Positions 25,459-35,307 of a DNA stretch of 64,000 nt are shown here, one piece after another. The stretch comes from Patagioenas fasciata (lineage: Eukaryota > Chordata > Aves > Columbiformes > Columbidae). Made by a program: the position numbers and the translations under genes. The stretch spans positions 59,672,501 to 59,736,500 of the forward strand of contig NC_092520.1 in assembly GCF_037038585.1 (NCBI RefSeq). The letters are read 5' to 3'. The number at the start of each line of letters is the position of its first letter. The stretch's first letter is position 1. A model generated the notes under the pieces. The model was not told the origin of the DNA and did no database searches. It saw nothing but the letters and a program-made list of their open reading frames with translations.

Positions 25459-26736
25459 AAGGTTTGTGCAAAAGGAATTGTGGTTTTTGCATTGTTGAAA
25501 TTTGCTATTTGATATTGCAATATATTCTTAAATAAATGTAGTTATGTTACACATCATTTTAATGCACTTTTCTCACTTTTTTTTTTTTTTTACCACTGAC
25601 TTCTTACTTGCTCTTTATTTTCTATTTATTTTAGACTATGGAAATTATGTTAGGCAAAAAGAAAATTCAAGCATTCAAGTTCAAAATGGGTTGTAAAGCA
25701 GCAGAGACAACTCAAAACATCAACAATGCATTTGGCCCACGAACTGCTACTGAATGTACAGTGCAGTGGTGGTTCAAGAATTTTCCCAAAGGAGACGAGA
25801 ACCTTGAAGATGAGGAGCATAGTGACTGGCCATCAAAAGTTGACAATGACCAGCTGAGAGGAATCATCATAGCTGATCCTCATACAACTACCTGAGAAGT
25901 TGCTGAAGAGCTCAATGTTGACCATTCTACAATCGTTTGGCATTTGAAGCAAATTAGAAAGGTGCAAAAGCTCAATAAGTGGGTGCCTCATGAGCTGGTC
26001 AAAAATAAAATTTAAAAAAAAAAAAATTTGAAATTATGTTTTCTCTTATTCTATGCAACAGCAATGAACCATTTCTCAATCAGATTGTGATGTGTGAACA
26101 AAAATGGATTTTATATGACAACCAATGATGATCAGCTCAGTGGCTGAAGTAAGAAGAACCTGCAAAGCACTCCCAAAGCCAACATGCACCAAAAGAAGGT
26201 CATGGTCACTGTTTGTGTTCCGCTGCCACTCTGATCCACTACAGCTTCCTGAATCCTGGTGATACTATTACATCTGAGGAGGATGCTCAACAAATCGATA
26301 AGATGCACTAAAACTGCAACACCTGCAGCCAGCATTGGTCAACAGAAAGGGCCCAATTCTTCTCCACAACACCACCTGACTGCACATCACACAACCAGTG
26401 CTTCAAAAGTTGAATGAATTGGGCTGTTAAGTTTTGCCTCATCCGCCATATTCACCTGACCTCTCACCAAATAATAATGACTTCTTCAAGCATCTAAACA
26501 ACTTTCTACAGGGAAAACCCTTCCACAACCAGCAGGATGCAGAAAATACTTCCCAAGAGTTTGTTGAATCCTGAAGCAGAGATTTTTATGCTATATGAAT
26601 AAAAAAACATTTCTTGTTGGCAAAAATATGTTGATTTTAATGGTTCCTATTTTGACTCATAATGATGTGTTTGAGCCTAGTTATAATGATTTAAAATTCA
26701 CAGTCCAAAACCACAAATACTTTTGCACCAAACTAA
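25459..26736 (+). mobile_element. Mariner DNA transposon, Hsmar1-like, full span but dead
   Basis: A 1,278-bp element bounded by TA on each side (25457-25458 and 26737-26738). The terminal inverted repeats are diverged but clear: both read GTGCAAAAG followed by a TGTGGTTTT block, in inverse orientation. The transposase pseudogene lies inside. The size and the TIR sequence fit the mariner group that includes human Hsmar1 and chicken Galluhop; assignment to that group is from memory and not tested by alignment. It cuts and pastes into TA sites when active, but this copy is degenerate. Confidence 0.9.
25638..26600 (+). pseudogene. Mariner transposase pseudogene
   Basis: The first 85 codons are open and carry the N-terminal helix-turn-helix region, including CTVQWWFKNFPKGDENLEDEE. 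A TGA at 25893 is followed in the same frame by the second helix-turn-helix (VAEELNVDHSTIVWHLKQI) and the linker block WVPHEL. Further on, the catalytic domain is recognisable but broken. The first catalytic block reads CEQKWILYDN, where mariners normally have an aspartate before EKW. The third block, normally HDNARPH, is lost. The block LPHPPYSPDLSP survives near 26440. Frameshifts, an A-run at about 26011 and several stops show no active transposase. Confidence 0.88.
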
Positions 26737-26738
26737 TA

Positions 26739-27073
26739 TTTTCGTGAGAAGTCTGTTTTGTTGTCATTTAAACATTTTCTGTAATATGAAGGCACAGTGA
26801 CAGAGGGCTGGATCTGAGGACGTAAGAGATGTCTTCCAGTCTTAAGTGACTATGAAGTGTTTATACAGTATTTAATATAAGTAGTACAAGAGTGGTATAT
26901 AAGATGAATATTAGGATTATTGCATCATTCATGCTTTTTAATACTTTCTTTATATCCACAAACAGTTTATTTATGCTTACTTTCAAATATGATAATTCTT
27001 AGATTTACATATTCCTGGAATGTTGTTTTTCTTTTAACTTACTTGCAGTGAAATCATGGCTAATTGAGTACCT
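26739..27073. other. Spacer between mariner and provirus
   Basis: AT-rich sequence with no recognised feature. Confidence 0.5.
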
Positions 27074-27349
27074 ATACACTGTGGAGAGTCTCTAGCTGTG
27101 TGCTGTGAACAAGCCAGGGCTTGATGCGGCTGTGTTACACGGAAGGATTTCCCTGAGACACCAGAGACAAAAGGAAAGTAAACAGAAGCTGCTCTGCCCT
27201 CGACCCAGGCTGCAGGAGGGGCGTTGCCGCTGCGCATGAACAGTCTGTGAACAGTGCCCTGCAGCCAATCACCGTAGTGGGGGGGGATGAGTGACTGTGA
27301 GTGTAACCAATTGTAGCCTGCACTTGCCGCATGGCCTTTTGGTATAGAG

Positions 27350-27356
27350 TATATAA
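27350..27356 (+). promoter_or_regulatory. TATA box of the 5' LTR promoter
   Basis: TATATAA is preceded by CCAAT boxes and followed about 55 bp later by the ATTAAA signal. This is the normal order for a retroviral U3/R. All three LTR copies in the window keep it. Confidence 0.8.
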
Positions 27357-27411
27357 GGCTTGGAAAAAGGTGGTCTCGGGGACATTGATATTCAGTGTTG
27401 TTTAAGAGTTC

Positions 27412-27417
27412 ATTAAA
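27412..27417 (+). terminator. ATTAAA polyadenylation signal in the LTR
   Basis: The common variant hexamer is present in the solo LTR and in both proviral LTRs. The 3' LTR copy would end the proviral transcript. Confidence 0.7.
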
Positions 27418-27532
27418 GAGTACGGATGGTAAATTCACATTGAATTAGACTCCTTACTCTCGCCTGGCCCGCCCGTTCGATCAAAGAGCTTATGCCGGCG
27501 TCTGGATTCGTCGAATTTACTACCACTACATA

Positions 27533-27549
27533 TGGTAGCAGAAGGATGG
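27533..27549 (+). promoter_or_regulatory. Primer-binding site resembling initiator tRNA-Met
   Basis: Two bases after the 5' LTR comes TGGTAGCAGAAGGATGG. Vertebrate initiator tRNA-Met has a 3' end whose complement is TGGTAGCAGAGGATGG. The site matches it base for base except for one extra A after TGGTAGCAGA. No other tRNA I know fits as well. The assignment rests on recalled tRNA sequence. Confidence 0.75.
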
Positions 27550-27583
27550 ATCGTTAGCAAAGCTCCGGATCGACATTACTGCG

Positions 27584-27589
27584 GTGAGC
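27584..27589 (+). promoter_or_regulatory. Candidate major splice donor in the leader
   Basis: GCG|GTGAGC is a good donor match and lies between the primer-binding site and the gag ATG, where retroviruses usually keep the donor for the env message. Its use is not shown. Confidence 0.4.
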
Positions 27590-27724
27590 AGCGTTCATAA
27601 AAACGGAGCCAAGCCGGGGTGTGGGAGAGTGTGTTTTTTATTATTTTTCTGTCCGATATCAAAAGACAAACACCCGTCGAGCTGGCCACTCGCCTCCTAC
27701 AGTTAAGACCGCGCTGATAAGATA

Positions 27725-28906
27725 ATGGATATTGAAACAGCCGCGGCACTGCTGACGACTATTCTCTCTAAGAGAGGTATTGAATCGTCACAGGAAAAGC
27801 TAATCACATTGATTTTTTTAGCTCAGAAGTGGGGACACTTTGGAGAAGTTCCACTTTTGTTTTCCCCAACGGAATGGAGATCAGTGGGGGACACTATGTG
27901 GGACAAAACTATCAGAGGGGAAGAAGAGAAAGAAATTAAAGCTGTGAGAGAATTGTGGAAAACCGTATTAGAATCATTAGAAGTTATGAAACCGGAACAA
28001 CGTGCCGCCCTAAGAGCCGCGGAGGCGCTTGTCCAAGAACAAACCTGGACTGATAAAACTTGTCCAAAAGAAAAGAGGGGCCTGTGGGCTACTCTGTGGG
28101 GTCTGCCTGACGTTCGGGGTGGTCGCGGGGTCCCGGCTCAGCCAATACTTTCACAATCCGATCTGCAACGCGGATTAGAAACTTCGCGGCTCGTAAACAA
28201 AGGACCGGAAGTTTCCCCCTCCGAGTCTCTGGGGCAATGTGCCAAGAAAGCGGAAGTGCAACTGGTCGACTGTCCGGATGTGGGAGGCCCTGAGTGCCGC
28301 CCTCCTCCTACCGCTCCGCCTCTGCCCTGCCCCGAGCCGGACGCCCCCCCTCCCTCCGAGAAAAGCGTGGGGGCCGGGCCCGGACCGGCCGGGCCGGCGC
28401 CGCCGCCGCCGGGGCCGGGGCCGCCTCAGACTTTGCCTCCGCAAGCACCCGCGGAAGTTTTTTGTGAGCCTCCTCCTACATCATTGGGCTCACCCCAAGC
28501 AGTAGAGCAGTTACTGCAAGTCATTACCAACAGGCTTGAACAACTTAACTTAAGAGTGTCAAATGTAGAGAAAAATAAGGAACAAATTGAGTTTCAAAAA
28601 CCAGCTTGCCCTTCACAAACAATGCAATCAAAGGTGCCTATAGATTCTACTGACCAGCCGCAGCCCCGACGTCGCAGATGGTCAGGGGTCATCAAAGATG
28701 CCATTCTAGAAGGTGATTGGTCTCCAGCAAAATTAGCCCTACCGGTAATTCAAAATATGAACACTCAGACAATGGTATGGGAACCACACAATTGGAAAAT
28801 TTTGCAGCAAGCAAAACAAACAACCACAAGCTATGGTATACGTTCAGCAGCTACCAGACACAAAGAACATCTCCGAACCTGTATCACAATCAGCGACCAA
28901 CCGTGA
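27725..28906 (+). pseudogene. gag: gag (matrix to start of capsid; internally deleted)
   Basis: A 393-codon frame beginning at the first good ATG after the leader. Residues 1 to about 100 form a matrix-like helical region with LITLIFLAQKWGHFGEVPLLF. A PTAP late-domain motif, which normally recruits ESCRT for budding, is at residues 195-198. A very proline- and glycine-rich, CpG-dense stretch follows to about residue 245. Capsid appears to start near Pro340, with WEPHNWKILQQAKQTTTSYG. It then stops being Gag-like after about 35 residues and enters the sequence that leads the pro frame. No CCHC zinc knuckle exists, so the rest of capsid and all of nucleocapsid (about 0.9-1 kb) are missing. No particle assembly is expected. 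Confidence 0.88.
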
Positions 28907-29672
28907 ACCAGGCTTCTTTCACCTCAACAAGCCAAGCACCGCAGGAAGCCTCGGAGTTGATGTGGAGACAGCAGTAGATATAACATTGACCAATACTGCA
29001 ATTCACAGAATACCAACGAATGCTAAAGGACCTTTATTTAGACAAGATAGTCTCATTGGAGGCCTATTGATTGGCCGTTCTTCTGCTAGTATCAAAGGTC
29101 TTCTAGTAATACCAGGTATAATTGATGCAGATTTCACAGGAACTGTTCAAATTCTGGCCTACACTCTGCATCTGCCAATTTTTATTCCTTCTGGGAGTAG
29201 AATAGCTCAGGTAGTAGCACTGGAAAACTGCCTACCAATGCTTCCAGGAGTCCCTCCAGCATCCTCAACAGAAAGGCGTGATAAAGGATTTGGATCGACT
29301 GGTCCTGCAGTTTGCTTCACCTCATCAATGACTCAGCGTCCCATGTTACGTGTGCAACTATTTCAGTCTGATTCTACTGTTGTAGAGGTAAATGCAATGC
29401 TTGATACTGGAGCTGATGTCTCCATCATTAGTCAATTCAAATGGCCACGAAATTGGAAACTTCAAAAATCAATCTCTTCCACTGTTGCTGGAGTAGGGGG
29501 TCAAACTACTCCAAATATAAGTGTTGATCCCATTTCCATTAGTTTCCCTGAAGGTCAATGTGTTACACTTAGGGTGTATGTAATGGAATTGCCAAGCAGC
29601 CTTGAGGCGCTTATTGGCCGTGAAGTCTTGGGGCAACTTGGTGCCGTGTTAACTACTTCGCCTTTTCCTTAG
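28833..29672 (+). CDS. pro: pro: dUTPase plus aspartic protease
   Basis: A 279-codon frame, probably reached in the parent element by frameshift from gag; the ATG at 28833 is only the first Met in this frame. The five trimeric-dUTPase motifs can be followed: AGSLGVDVE (37-45), GRSSASIKG (81-89), GIIDADFTG (95-103), SRIAQVV (122-128) and GFGSTG (152-157). This domain hydrolyses dUTP to keep uracil out of viral DNA. The protease follows with the catalytic LDTGADVSI (190-198), a flap-like VGGQTTP and the GRE variant of the usual GRD near 262-264. No C-terminal G-patch domain is seen. The frame is fully open. The upstream gag deletion ends close to its start, so the natural frame relation with gag is lost. 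Confidence 0.9.
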   Translation: MVYVQQLPDTKNISEPVSQSATNREPGFFHLNKPSTAGSLGVDVETAVDITLTNTAIHRIPTNAKGPLFRQDSLIGGLLIGRSSASIKGLLVIPGIIDADFTGTVQILAYTLHLPIFIPSGSRIAQVVALENCLPMLPGVPPASSTERRDKGFGSTGPAVCFTSSMTQRPMLRVQLFQSDSTVVEVNAMLDTGADVSIISQFKWPRNWKLQKSISSTVAGVGGQTTPNISVDPISISFPEGQCVTLRVYVMELPSSLEALIGREVLGQLGAVLTTSPFP

Positions 29673-32362
29673 TGGTCACTGGAAAGCAGTTGCCCAACCC
29701 TCCATTGACCTGGTTAACAGATAGCCCAGTTTGGGTTGACCAGTGGCCATTAACAGAAGAGCGACTGCAAAAGGCACGTGAATTAGTAGAAGAGCAATTA
29801 GTTGCAGGCCATATCAAGCCTTCTACTAGTCCATGGAATACCTCAATTTTTGTAATACCAAAAAAGAGTGGAAAGTGGCGATTATTACATGACTTGCGAA
29901 AGGTAAATGATCAAATGCAAGCCATGGGTGCTTTACAGCCTGGATTACCATCACCTGTAATGTTACCAGAAAATTGGCATATTCTAATTATAGATTTAAA
30001 GGATTGTTTCTTTACCATTCCTTTACATGAGCAAGATACACAGCGTTTTGCATTTACACTGCCTTCAGTAAACAAAGCGGAACCAGCTAAAAGGTATGAG
30101 TGGGTAGTGCTACCGCATGGTATGAAAAATTCTCCTACACTGTGCCAAATGTATGTTGCATGGGCACTTCAACCTATTCGTGCATCATGGAAACAAACAA
30201 TTATTTATCATTATATGGATGATATTCTGTTCTGTCAACAAGCTGAGTTCACAGAAAGTTCCATAGTCCAAATTACGATCAAACTCAAAGAAAAGGGGTT
30301 GGTTATAGCTCCAGAGAAAGTTCAGAAGTCTGCACCTTGGAAATACCTTGGTTGGTCCATTTGTGATGCACAGATTCGTCCACAAAAAATTGAATTACAT
30401 ACTGATTTACAGACATTGAATGATGTCCAAAAATTGTTAGGGGACATACAATGGATTAGAAATTGCGTAAGCATTACTAACAATGATATAGCACCTCTTA
30501 CTTCACTTCTAAAAGGAGGTGATCCAGCTAAGAAAATAAGCTTAGAGTCCGTGCATCTCAAATGTCTTTCTGATATTATACAAAAAGTACAGACAAATTG
30601 GTCTAGCCGAAGACTTTCTGATCGACCAATTTCCCTCCTTATTAGCAATATAGAACGTCCGTGTGCAATCATCTGCCAGTGGCAAAACAAAAACGGGGAA
30701 TTCCCCATAGATGTTGCTACAGATTCTTCCTTTTGTGCCACTGTCAGATCAAAAACAGAAAATGATTTACGATTATTAGAGTGGATTTTTCTCAGTGTCC
30801 AACCAAAATTCAGTATTCAAACGAGACCAGAAGCAATTGGAGAATTGATTCGAAAAGGAAGATCTCGAATATTAGAAATTAGCGGTCAGGAACCAGATGA
30901 CATCAGTATTCCGATAAATGGAGCCGATTTAGAATGGTGGCTGAGACATTCGATGCCTATACAGAATGCATTATTAGGATTTATAGGCAAGGTACATTCA
31001 CGACAACCAAAAGGTAAACTATGGCAATTCCTTAGAACATATCAGTGGTTAGAGAGAAGCAAAGTAAAAGCAAAACCTGTTGAAGGCCTTACAGTATATA
31101 CAGATGCAGGAAAACGAAGACACCAGGCAGCATGTGTCTGGCAAGAGAATAGTCAATGGAAACAGCATTTAATTGAAGGTTCAAAAGAGGATTCATTGCA
31201 GACTTTAGAGCTCACAGCAGTAATATGGGCCTTAAATAATTGGCTGAAATCTGCTTTAAATGTTGTCACAGATTCTTTGTACGTAGCAGGTGTAATACCC
31301 AGAATGGAAAATGCCCTGTTAAGACAATCGAATAATCCTCGATTAGGAAAATTGTTTGTACAATTGAGAGCTATTTTAAATCAAAGAAAAGAACCCTGGT
31401 GTGTGATTCACATCCGCAGTCATCAATGGAATCTTGGTCTAGGTGAAGGAAATCAAATTGCAGATAGTTTAGTAAGTTCAGTACAGCACATGCCTCCAAC
31501 AGATAAATTCCGACAAGCGAGACAAAGTCATGAGAGCTTTCATCAGAATGCCAGAGGTCTCCAAAGACAATTCGATTTAACTTTAAATGAAGCAAGAAGT
31601 ATTGTACAGGCATGTCCTCAGTGTGGAAGCCAGATGTTAGGTATAGGAATCGGTGTCAATCCTTGAGGTTTAAAAGCCTTAGAAGTATGGCAAATGGATG
31701 TGACACATGTGCCAGAATTTGGAAGACTTAAATATGTGCATGTCACAATTGATACTTTTTCAAAAATGATATGGGCTACTGCTTTACCAGGGGAAAAAGC
31801 ACTACATGTATGTAAACATCTCACAGCTTGTTTTGCTGTAATGGGTGTCCCAGAAAAGATTAAGACAGACAATGGCCCTGCCTATGTTAGCCAGAAAGTT
31901 AGAACTTTTCTCATGAAATGGGGAATGAAACACGTTACAGGTATACCTCATTCCCCAACAGGCCAAGGAATCATCGAGAGAGCACATCAAATGATTAAAG
32001 GGTATTTGAGCAAACAGAAGCAGGAAGAGTTAGATTGTCAACAGCGTTTAGCAAAGGTGTTGTTTACCTTGAATTATTTATGTCTAACTGGAGATCATGA
32101 GGAGCCTCCTGTGATCATTCATCATTATCAGATCAGACTAGGAAGGAAAAACACTTTACCGGAATTCATGGTGAGATATCGTGATCCCACCACTGGATTG
32201 TGGAAGGGACCAGTACCTGTTATTTTTAATGGTAGAGGGTATATGTGTCTCTCCACAGATCAAGGTCCATTGCGGGTTCCAAGCCGAGCAGTAAAGCCGG
32301 AGTTGAAACAAACTCAACCAAGTCAACTCCCTGCAGCAGAACCTTCGGAGGTCACAGAGTGA
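29624..32362 (+). pseudogene. pol: pol: reverse transcriptase, RNase H, integrase (one stop codon)
   Basis: This frame lies -1 relative to pro and overlaps its end, as in betaretroviruses; no clean slippery heptamer was found. Residue numbers here count from 29672. RT has its first catalytic Asp in IIDLKDCFF (108) and YMDD at 181-184. RNase H keeps all four acidic residues: Asp478, Glu513, Asp534 and Asp598. The integrase zinc-binding HHCC region (SHESFHQN ... CPQC) is followed by a TGA at 31664-31666. The frame then continues unchanged through the D,D-35-E core (Asp 31697, Asp 31868, Glu 31976) and the C-terminal domain to the stop at 32360-32362. Apart from the TGA, which looks like a CpG decay of CGA, pol appears complete. 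Confidence 0.93.
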
Positions 32363-32712
32363 GGTGTAACCTTTGCATTGATTTAGCTGTGACATGTATG
32401 CGTACTATAGTTATATAAGTAGATCTTTAAACACCACTATCTCTTGAGTAAGTTTATCAACACCCAGCACATCGTTTGTTATAAGTTGAGTATCTTTAAA
32501 CCAAAGTTCTTGGAATTTGTTTAATCAATCCATTGCGATATTTAAACGGCAATGGAATACCTCAGGTTTATTGCAAAGTGCACTGTTTACGTTGATTGTT
32601 GTTGTTATTTATATGTTATGTATAAGTTGTTTTTTATCACATATCAAAAAAGGATTAGAACACACAGCTAATCAATCCTGGCTTGTCCAAAAAGAAAAAA
32701 AAAAAGGAGGAA
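32363..32712 (+). pseudogene. env: env remnant (transmembrane tail only)
   Basis: Only about 350 bp separate the end of pol from the 3' LTR, where a betaretrovirus-like env would need about 1.5-2 kb. The frame open from 32490 contains NTSGLLQSALFTLIVVVIYM, the start of a hydrophobic segment of about 23 residues. A basic HIKKGL cytoplasmic start follows, right before the polypurine tract. This position and pattern fit the membrane anchor and tail of the TM subunit. The surface subunit and the ectodomain are gone. Identification is by position and hydropathy only. Confidence 0.6.
32689..32712 (+). promoter_or_regulatory. Polypurine tract
   Basis: An uninterrupted purine run (A-rich, ending GGAGGAA) sits one base before the TG that opens the 3' LTR. 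It is the expected primer for plus-strand DNA synthesis. Confidence 0.9.
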
Positions 32713-32713
32713 T

Positions 32714-33164
32714 TGTGGAGAGTCTCTGGCTGTGTGCTGTGAACAAGCCAGGGCTTGATGCGGCTGTGCTACACGGAAGGATTTCCCTGAGACACCAGAG
32801 ACAAAAGGAAAGTAAACAGAAGCTGCTCTGCCCTCGACCCAGGCTGCAGGAGGGGCGTTGCCGCTGCGCATGAACAGTCTGTGAACAGTGCCCTGCAGCC
32901 AATCACCATAGTGGGGGGGGATGAGTGACTGTGAGTGTAACCAATTGTAGCCTGCACTTGCCGCATGGCCTTTTGGTATAGAGTATATAAGGCTTGGAAA
33001 AAGGTGGTCTCGGGGACATTGATATTCAGTGTTGTTTAAGAGTTCATTAAAGAGTACGGATGGTAAATTCACATTGAATTAGACTCCTTACTCTCGCCTG
33101 GCCCGCCCGTTCGATCAAAGAGCTTATGCCGGCGTCTGGTTTCATCGAATTTACTATCACTACA
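32714..33164 (+). mobile_element. 3' LTR of the provirus
   Basis: 451 bp, collinear with the 5' LTR without indels and differing at six positions. Two of the six (the sites matching 27274 and 27510) are G-to-A changes in a CpG context. Followed by the target duplication ATACAC at 33165-33170. Confidence 0.97.
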
Positions 33165-33170
33165 ATACAC

Positions 33171-33564
33171 CTGGAATTTTATGTTGCAGTGGCTAAGTAT
33201 TTTCTAATATGATCTAGACACTTAGTCTGATAGGTGTTTTGAACTTAATTCTCAAGGACAGAGGGTTATGTTTTACCCAACTTCTCAAGAATCCAGCTGG
33301 AAAACTGCAGTGAAATGCAAGCCCATGTGAATCTCTGACAGCTATAAGAAGACCTGGTCCATTAATTTATCTTTTAGTTATTTCAGAACTATATCTGATG
33401 TTTTGTGAATATCACACTAAGGGAAAAGAATTTGCTTCACTTTGAATTGTTGCTTTTATTTGTCATTCTCTGAAGTCCACATTAGACTTGTACAGTGTTG
33501 TGTACACAGAATACAGCTTTTTTTTTCGCATTCTGCCTAGTTACTGTACAGTATTTTTATGATT
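33171..33564. other. Unannotated spacer
   Basis: No recognised feature lies between the provirus and the next LTR. Confidence 0.5.
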
Positions 33565-33569
33565 GTTAC

Positions 33570-34364
33570 TGTTGTGGTTTGACTCTAGCTGGTAATCAAA
33601 ACCACGAGAGCTGCTTGCTCATTCATCTGCCCCCCACTCCCAAGTAGGGTAGAGACTTGAAAGGGAAGGAGAAACTCGTGGATTGAGATGAAAACAGTTT
33701 CATAAAATAAGTAAACAATATTAATATAATGGTATTACTACTAATAACAATATATATAAAAGAAAAAAAAAATAAAGTAAGTTATACTCAGTGCAATTCC
33801 TCATGAACTACATCCGTGCCGAGCAGCCAGTCCTGGGAAGAACACCCTGGTCCTGAACAGTCAGTCCCAGGGAGAGAGCAAAAAGGCCAAAAGAGACAGA
33901 AAGGCCAAGAGGCCAGCTGCAGAATGGCAGAACAGCAAAAGGCTGAACTAAAGGAACTCCTGAATGGAATGCCACCAGAATGGAGCTGAACCAAAATGGG
34001 TCAAACGAGTCAGAAAACCTGACTCCCATTAAATAAAAGTCATGATGGTAATGGTATGGAATATTCTCATTAATCAGTCTGGACGTCAGTCAAAGTCTGT
34101 CCCATCTATGTCTCCCTTCCTAGCTGCCTCACACCTGCAGAGAGAAAGCCTGGAAAGACCTTGATCTTGTAGACAATGGTTAAGATACCAGTTTGTTCCA
34201 ACTCAAAACCACTGAAAAATTACTAGAAGAAAACAATGACTCTGTTTTGGGATGTTATCTTATTATTCTCAGACTAAATCCAGAAAACAATCATACTAGT
34301 TATGAAAAATAAGAGTCTCTAAGTGCATGAAGAAAATTAATTCAATTTCAGTTAAACCAGCACA
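33570..34364 (-). mobile_element. Solo LTR, ERVL type, minus strand
   Basis: On the plus strand it starts TGTTGTGGTTTGACTC and ends AAACCAGCACA, the inverse edges of avian ERVL LTRs. The neighbouring 5-mers GTTAC (33565-33569) and GTCAC (34365-34369) are a likely 5-bp target duplication with one change. Internal landmarks shared with the copy at 42.1 kb include the GCTGCTTGCTCA block and the AAACTCGTGG(A/G)TTGAGAT block. The 795-bp length and divergent middle suggest another subfamily or internal insertions. Confidence 0.85.
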
Positions 34365-34369
34365 GTCAC

Positions 34370-35307
34370 AATATTAGTTACAATTTCATAGAGGTTGTAC
34401 AAAAGACATTTTCATTGATATTCAAGTTTTTTTGTTTCATCAGAGTACAGTATAGTTTATTATTCCTGGATAGAAACCTATGTGATCCTTAAAATTTCTA
34501 TGCTGCCTTTTGCAGTTCCCTGAGAACATATTATCTGATATTAGTCTCATTTCATATAATGCTTATTATGGGACATTCTTTCATTGTGAAGATTATTTGA
34601 TCCAATGATAACAGAAGCATGGCTCACATTCAAGGAATAAAATGAAAGACTTCAATGAAAAAACTGGGTCTAACTGGTAAAGCATGGAAGTCAGTTTCCT
34701 GAAAGTCAAACACAGCTCAGCTAGACAATTCTATCCTCCCTTCCCAGAGAAAAACATCAGAGTCTTGTCTTTTGACACTCAAGCTTATTGAGAACAAAAC
34801 TGTTTATCTGGAGACACTGAAACAATGAAGACATACCTTCAAGTAAAGAGGTGGAATGTGTTAGAAATAACTATCATTTGGAAGGATACCATCCAAAAGA
34901 GAAGACTGAAAATTATATGTCTAAACAATTTCTAATAGAAAGCTATATTTCAACCATGTAAATATATAAATCGAATGAGGGGAAGTGTTTGCCTTTGTCT
35001 TTTTAACAAACAGATAGTCCTGAGAAATGGGAGTTTTATATATGAAAAATACTGTTGCAGTGTTTCCTGGGAGTCATACTTTGTTTTTTCTTAAATTAGC
35101 TTAGTTCACTGCATGTTCTATGTTGTAGAGCATACATGTTGTTTTCTGAGCTACGGAGGCAGTAGTTGGCTTATGAAATGTCAATAAATCTGTGATAAGC
35201 TTTAAGGAAGAAGAAGAAGAAGAGACAAAGAGAATGTGGGAAATAATAGTAAATCACATATCAAAAGAAACATAAATTGTTAACAAAATTATAACAAATC
35301 CCTCATC
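34370..35307. other. Unannotated interval
   Basis: AT-rich, with an (AGA)n run near 35206-35222. No gene or element was recognised. Confidence 0.5.

Larger units (their letters stand above)
27080..27530 (+). mobile_element. 5' LTR of the provirus
   Basis: A 451-bp LTR starting TGTGGAGAG and ending CACTACA. Promoter elements visible are a CCAAT box at 27265-27269, a second CCAAT at about 27308-27312 and a TATATAA box at 27350-27356. An ATTAAA polyadenylation signal lies at 27412-27417, so U3 is about 300 bp and R is short. It differs from the 3' LTR at 27094, 27135, 27274, 27506, 27510 and 27523, with no indels. Confidence 0.97.
27080..33164 (+). mobile_element. Class II (betaretrovirus-like, ERVK) endogenous provirus, defective
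   Basis: A 6,085-bp provirus bounded by the perfect 6-bp target duplication ATACAC (27074-27079 and 33165-33170). The order is 5' LTR, primer-binding site, gag, pro with dUTPase and protease, pol with RT, RNase H and integrase, env remnant, polypurine tract, 3' LTR. A dUTPase upstream of protease, pro and pol in different frames, and a 6-bp duplication are features of betaretrovirus-like elements. The LTRs differ at 6 of 451 positions. Three defects are clear: most of capsid and nucleocapsid is missing, the integrase carries an in-frame TGA, and env is almost wholly lost. It cannot replicate by itself. Confidence 0.95.

Noticed and set aside
27034..27438. Minus-strand open frame of 134 codons across the 5' LTR, with a matching frame in the 3' LTR (32668-33072)
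   Set aside because: It is open because the LTR sequence happens to lack stops in that frame. It has no recognised domain, runs past the LTR edge into flanking DNA, and is broken by the extra G in the solo LTR at 4.9 kb.
28239..28505. Open frames on both strands (88 and 89 codons) overlapping gag
   Set aside because: They are shadows of the GC-rich proline/glycine-coding stretch of gag.
29621..29672. Search for a pro-pol slippery heptamer in the overlap of the two frames
   Set aside because: The overlap (29624-29672) contains no clean X XXY YYZ heptamer in the pro frame. The nearest, around GTGTTAACT, does not fit, so no site is called.
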